This document shows positions 15,066 through 15,192 of a stretch of 15,192 nucleotides of DNA, one piece after another. This stretch comes from Pseudomonadota bacterium (lineage in GTDB: Bacteria > Myxococcota_A > Polyangia > Polyangiales > Polyangiaceae). The position numbers and the translations under genes were made by a program. The stretch spans positions 1-15,192 of the forward strand of contig JAEZYZ010000099.1 of the NCBI GenBank assembly GCA_023418705.1, in the 5' to 3' direction. A model generated the notes under the pieces. It ran no database searches. It worked only from the letters and a program-made list of their open reading frames with translations, and was not told where the DNA came from. The stretch's first letter is position 1, and each line of letters starts with the position of its first letter.

Positions 15066-15192
15066 CCCACCTCGAGTCGGTGAAAACGGATTTCACGACC
15101 GAGACAGCGAGCTGTGTCGACCCGTCTGGCTCGGAGATTGGTCACAGGAAGGTCGGAAGATCGGAAGGGGGACCGACGTCGTCGGCCCCCGA
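15066..15192. repeat. Right copy of 127-bp terminal direct repeat
   Basis: This is an exact copy of positions 1-127. It starts 77 bases after the ruvB stop codon. If it is an assembly overlap, the true molecule is 15065 bp and base 15065 is followed by the sequence beginning at position 1. If it is a dispersed repeat, sequence beyond 15192 would differ from position 128 onward. The window alone cannot separate these two cases. Confidence 0.97.

Noticed and set aside
1..15192. Plasmid or phage genome
   Set aside because: No replication initiator, partition, mobilisation, integrase, capsid or terminase gene is present. All recognisable genes are chromosomal metabolism, signalling, envelope or repair functions.
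1..15192. CRISPR arrays, tRNA or rRNA genes, insertion sequences
   Set aside because: No regularly spaced repeats, cloverleaf-like sequence, rRNA-like sequence or transposase motifs were seen. The 41-bp repeats are only two, and unevenly placed.

Overview
The window is GC-rich, tightly packed bacterial DNA. The gene set suggests a member of the Myxococcota (Polyangia-like): an enterobacterial-type glutamine synthetase with its PII protein, a transmembrane Hanks-type Ser/Thr kinase with a large extracytoplasmic part, orphan histidine kinases, and the repair genes recN and ruvB. The phylum is an inference from gene content and base composition. No 16S rRNA or other marker was available to confirm it.

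Layout. Positions 1-415 are non-coding and unusually structured, with a direct repeat, several hairpins and one long imperfect hairpin. On the minus strand, glnB (2159-2497) lies upstream of glnA (416-1828). Together they form a nitrogen-assimilation pair, and the residues modified by the GlnD and GlnE enzymes are present in both proteins. Divergent from them, a plus-strand series begins: a PLP enzyme of the ACC deaminase/D-cysteine desulfhydrase family (2695-3717), a membrane Ser/Thr kinase with a seven-repeat propeller-like sensor (3906-6419), a RimJ/RimL-type acetyltransferase (6491-7036), a canonical sensor histidine kinase (7068-8618), a second histidine kinase overlapping it by ATGA (8615-10492) that has kept its phospho-acceptor His but lost the ATP-binding motifs, and recN (10544-12280). 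An exported L,D-transpeptidase (12311-13816) lies on the minus strand, convergent with recN and divergent from ruvB (13927-14988).

The first 127 bases are repeated exactly as the last 127 bases (15066-15192). This is what a short-read assembler with k=127 leaves on a contig it has closed, or stopped at a repeat. The molecule may therefore be a circle of 15065 bp, but its housekeeping cargo makes a repeat-bounded chromosomal segment or a false circle more likely than a plasmid. If the ends do join, ruvB and glnA converge on a non-coding interval of about 492 bp containing the structured element.

The least explained parts are that structured interval, whose G-U wobble pairs favour a plus-strand RNA, and the pair formed by an active and a degenerate histidine kinase with no response regulator nearby. 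No transposase, integrase, CRISPR array, tRNA or rRNA gene was seen.
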